Origin: Chamaelirium japonicum
Lineage: Eukaryota > Streptophyta > Magnoliopsida > Liliales > Melanthiaceae
DNA length: 64,000 nt
Reading direction: 5' to 3'
NCBI GenBank assembly: GCA_947650365.1
Contig: OX393549.1
Location: forward strand, 15,427,297 to 15,491,296
Part shown: piece after piece, positions 62,165-64,000 of the stretch
Layout: every line of letters begins with the position of its first letter
Numbering within the stretch: position 1 is the stretch's first letter
Program-made: the position numbers and the translations under genes
The notes under the pieces: model-generated
Seen by the model: only the letters and a program-made list of their open reading frames with translations
Database searches by the model: none
What the model was told of the DNA's origin: nothing

Positions 62165-62675
62165 GGGCAAATTACAAAAATCTCCCCTTATCTATACATC
62201 ACATTTCATATTGGTCCCTCAATTTTTTTTTGAATAATTTGATCCCTGAACTATGCTTCGTCTGCATTTAGCCTCCTTTGTCAATATTTTTATTCCGAAA
62301 ATACTCTTATCAATTTTTTTTTTTTAGAACTCCTCAACGTCTTATTTGAGGGAGGGTTATGGCAGCCCCCTACCAGTTATTTAATTTGATGTAAACGGGA
62401 ATCGATCCCAGGTCTCGGGTACTAACGTTCCGATACTTTACCAACTCACCTAGCTGGCACTTACACTCTTATCAATTTTCAAGAAGACTCAAAGTTGTTT
62501 AAGAATATTTAACTTATGCTTATTAGGATACGGATATTTTCAGAATAAAAGTTGGCGAAGGATGTTAAATGAAGATGAAGCATAGTTTAGGTATTAAATT
62601 GTCAAAAAAAAAAAAAAAGGTTAAGGAACCATTATGAAATGAGTTATAGTTCAAGCGATGTTTTTGTAATTTGCT
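62165..62675. mobile_element. MITE interrupted by a SINE
   Basis: Long inverted ends: GGGCAAATTACAAAAATC, GGTCCCTCAATT, CCTGAACTATGCTTCGTCTG and TATTTTTATTCCGAAAATA at the left match TATTTTCAGAATAAAA, GATGAAGCATAGTTTAGG and TTTTTGTAATTTGCTC at the right. Without the SINE it would be about 350 bp. Non-coding. Confidence 0.75.
62303..62479 (-). mobile_element. tRNA-derived SINE with perfect target duplication
   Basis: Minus strand AGTGCCAGCTAGGTGAGTTG (A-box region), B box GGGATCGATTCCCG, a tail and a poly(A) at the low-coordinate end (plus-strand T run, 62314-62325). It is flanked by a 15-bp duplication ACTCTTATCAATTTT (62303-62317, 62465-62479). Body about 147 bp. Same family as 14988-15130. 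Confidence 0.85.
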
Positions 62676-62880
62676 CTAAAAATAAACCAAAATTTCCAAC
62701 AACCGTCCTATGTCAACAACCTTGGGCCACCACAGTTATCATTATCGACTTATTATTACTTAATTAGTTTAATGATCTAAGCACAAGCAGCCAAAGGCTA
62801 AGCAGATTATTAGCATATTATAATACTCACAGGGGTAACGGCTATATCCGGTTTCCGTACACCAAACATCCCCACCCCCA
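62676..62880. other. AT-rich spacer before the right-hand promoter
   Basis: Nothing recognised. Confidence 0.5.
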
Positions 62881-63418
62881 CGATAAAATATTCGGTGACC
62901 CGGTCACACGTGCTGACGCGATGTATCGGCTCTCTCAACCGTCCGATGTAAGAGCTCTCTGCATCCGACGGCTGTGAGCGCCATTTACGCCACGTCAGCA
63001 TGCCTCCATTCGGGCCCCACTGGGCCACACGTTTTATGCAAACCGACCGTGCCAGGCGCGGCACTCCGTTCGGACGGTTCAGATCCGATCTTCTCATCCC
63101 AGGCCGATGGCCGATGGCATCCGTCCGATCGTTAACCTGCAGCCGTCCGTTGTTTATCCGGAGGCTTATCCGTTCCAAAAGTCACCCTCGGCTCACGTGG
63201 TTGGACATCCGGGAGGCCCGTCTAGCGATGTGCGGCCACGTGCTACGTAGAGGCGGATGTTGGGCTGAGCCGCCGGCACACCGGAGCCCCGCAAAAAAGT
63301 TTGGAACCCAAAGCAGGAGTTAACGGCCGTTTCGAGTGCGACCCACAGATCCGTGAGAGGAAGAGAATTCAAAACTGGACGGACGGGTGCAACCGTGCAG
63401 CCGAGGCGTGGGGGTGGG

Positions 63419-63473
<55 letters not shown>

Positions 63474-63570
63474 CTCTTAGTCGCCGATCGGAAGCCGGAC
63501 CGGACGGAAGCGACGGTCCGAGGATTCCGGCCGGCCGTCTCCGACTCCGACCTTTCTCTCTCTATATAAG
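62880..63570 (+). promoter_or_regulatory. Promoter of a second host gene, with three G-boxes
   Basis: Composition turns GC-rich at about 62880. Perfect CACGTG G-boxes at 62907-62912, 63194-63199 and 63237-63242, a CCACGTCA bZIP site (62990-62997) and TACGTA (63244-63249) cluster within 345 bp. There is a pure CT tract (63421-63470), then a TATA box TATATAAG at 63563-63570. Words such as CCGTCCGAT recur. G-box/ACGT sites are bound by bZIP and bHLH factors in light, ABA or stress control; which applies here cannot be told. Confidence 0.7.
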
Positions 63571-63594
63571 CCCGCCCTAACCTGTGCCCTTCGC

Positions 63595-63678
63595 CACCGT
63601 ATACTTCCCTTCGCCGTCACTCTTTAGGCCCTGTAGTCTTTGTAGCTCGCTTTCCCGCTGGCCGATAATCTCAGAAAG
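63595..63678 (+). other. Putative non-coding first exon (5' UTR)
   Basis: Expected transcription start about 30 bp after the TATA box. The segment to AGAAAG|GTATTG contains no ATG, so translation would begin in a later exon outside the window. Start is approximate. Confidence 0.55.
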
Positions 63679-63998
63679 GTATTGATCTCTCTCTCTCTCT
63701 CACTCTCTCTAGGTTTGACGTTTCTTTGGTAATTTTCTTGATGTATGTTGATCTCACCACATTTTGATGGAAATCTGTGGTTTTCTTGGTTATTTGCTCG
63801 AAATGCGGGGATGTACTCTAGGTTTTAATCGGATCGGTGAACTCTTGCCTCCGTTTTCTTGTTGTCCCCTTTCCGAGATTTATTTTGCCCTAGTTCTCGC
63901 TGCCTTGATGTGATGATGTTGAGGAGGACTACTTCTTTACCTCTTTTTTTTTTTAATTCATTACTTTAAAAAAATAAAATTCTTGAGAACTTTTTCAG
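63679..63998 (+). other. Putative 5' UTR leader intron
   Basis: 320 bp from GTATTGATCTCTCTCT to a T-rich acceptor TTTTTCAG|GC at 63991-64000. The T-rich, AG-depleted 3' end and CT-rich 5' end fit a plant leader intron. It continues into an exon of which only two bases are seen. Confidence 0.5.
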
Positions 63999-64000
63999 GC

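Overview
The window is plant nuclear DNA, from a flowering plant with long introns and heavy transposon load. The evidence is spliced GT-AG genes, TATA boxes, plant Ty1/Copia and Ty3/Gypsy elements, Helitrons, MITEs and long CT microsatellites. The one complete host gene encodes a protein closer to rice-type group IV calcium-dependent protein kinases (for example the C-terminal run LLRTASMS..NLPSP) than to the Arabidopsis ones, and its first exon is GC-rich. That makes a monocot likely, but the species cannot be named from this.

Layout. The left 26 kb (947-26341, minus strand) is a single CDPK gene of the CPK16/CPK18/CPK28 type. It has 12 coding exons totalling 1611 bp spread over 25.4 kb, and all 11 introns have GT-AG ends. 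The exons join in frame to a 536-residue protein with a myristoylation/palmitoylation N-terminus, an intact kinase domain, a junction region and four canonical EF hands. Five introns are inflated to 2-6 kb, several of them visibly by transposons: an RTE LINE, an L1 LINE 3' end, a hAT MITE, an old short-LTR Copia, a tRNA-derived SINE and a Gypsy pol fragment. The promoter is hemmed in by two adjacent MITEs; the TATA box lies a few bases from one of them.

From 26.5 to 62.7 kb there is no host gene that I can support. This is a nest of repeats. It includes a head-to-tail array of about seven non-autonomous Helitron units (29992-31452, resuming at 40704-41430), split by a Ty1/Copia element with a perfect 5-bp target duplication (31453-40703). 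Next come hAT MITEs and a 760-bp foldback/MULE-like element with about 210-bp inverted repeats lying in an (AT)n tract. A second, better-preserved Ty1/Copia element (44863-52078) sits inside a MITE. Next are a 111-bp LTR fragment with a primer binding site, and a Copia/Gypsy nest (54.4-61.4 kb) whose Copia parts are in circularly permuted order and whose Gypsy LTR carries nine 40-bp repeats upstream of its TATA box. Last is a MITE interrupted by a SINE.

The right end (about 62.88-64.0 kb) looks like the promoter, non-coding first exon and leader intron of a second host gene on the plus strand, with three perfect CACGTG G-boxes and a CCACGTCA bZIP site. Its start codon lies beyond the window, so the product is unknown.
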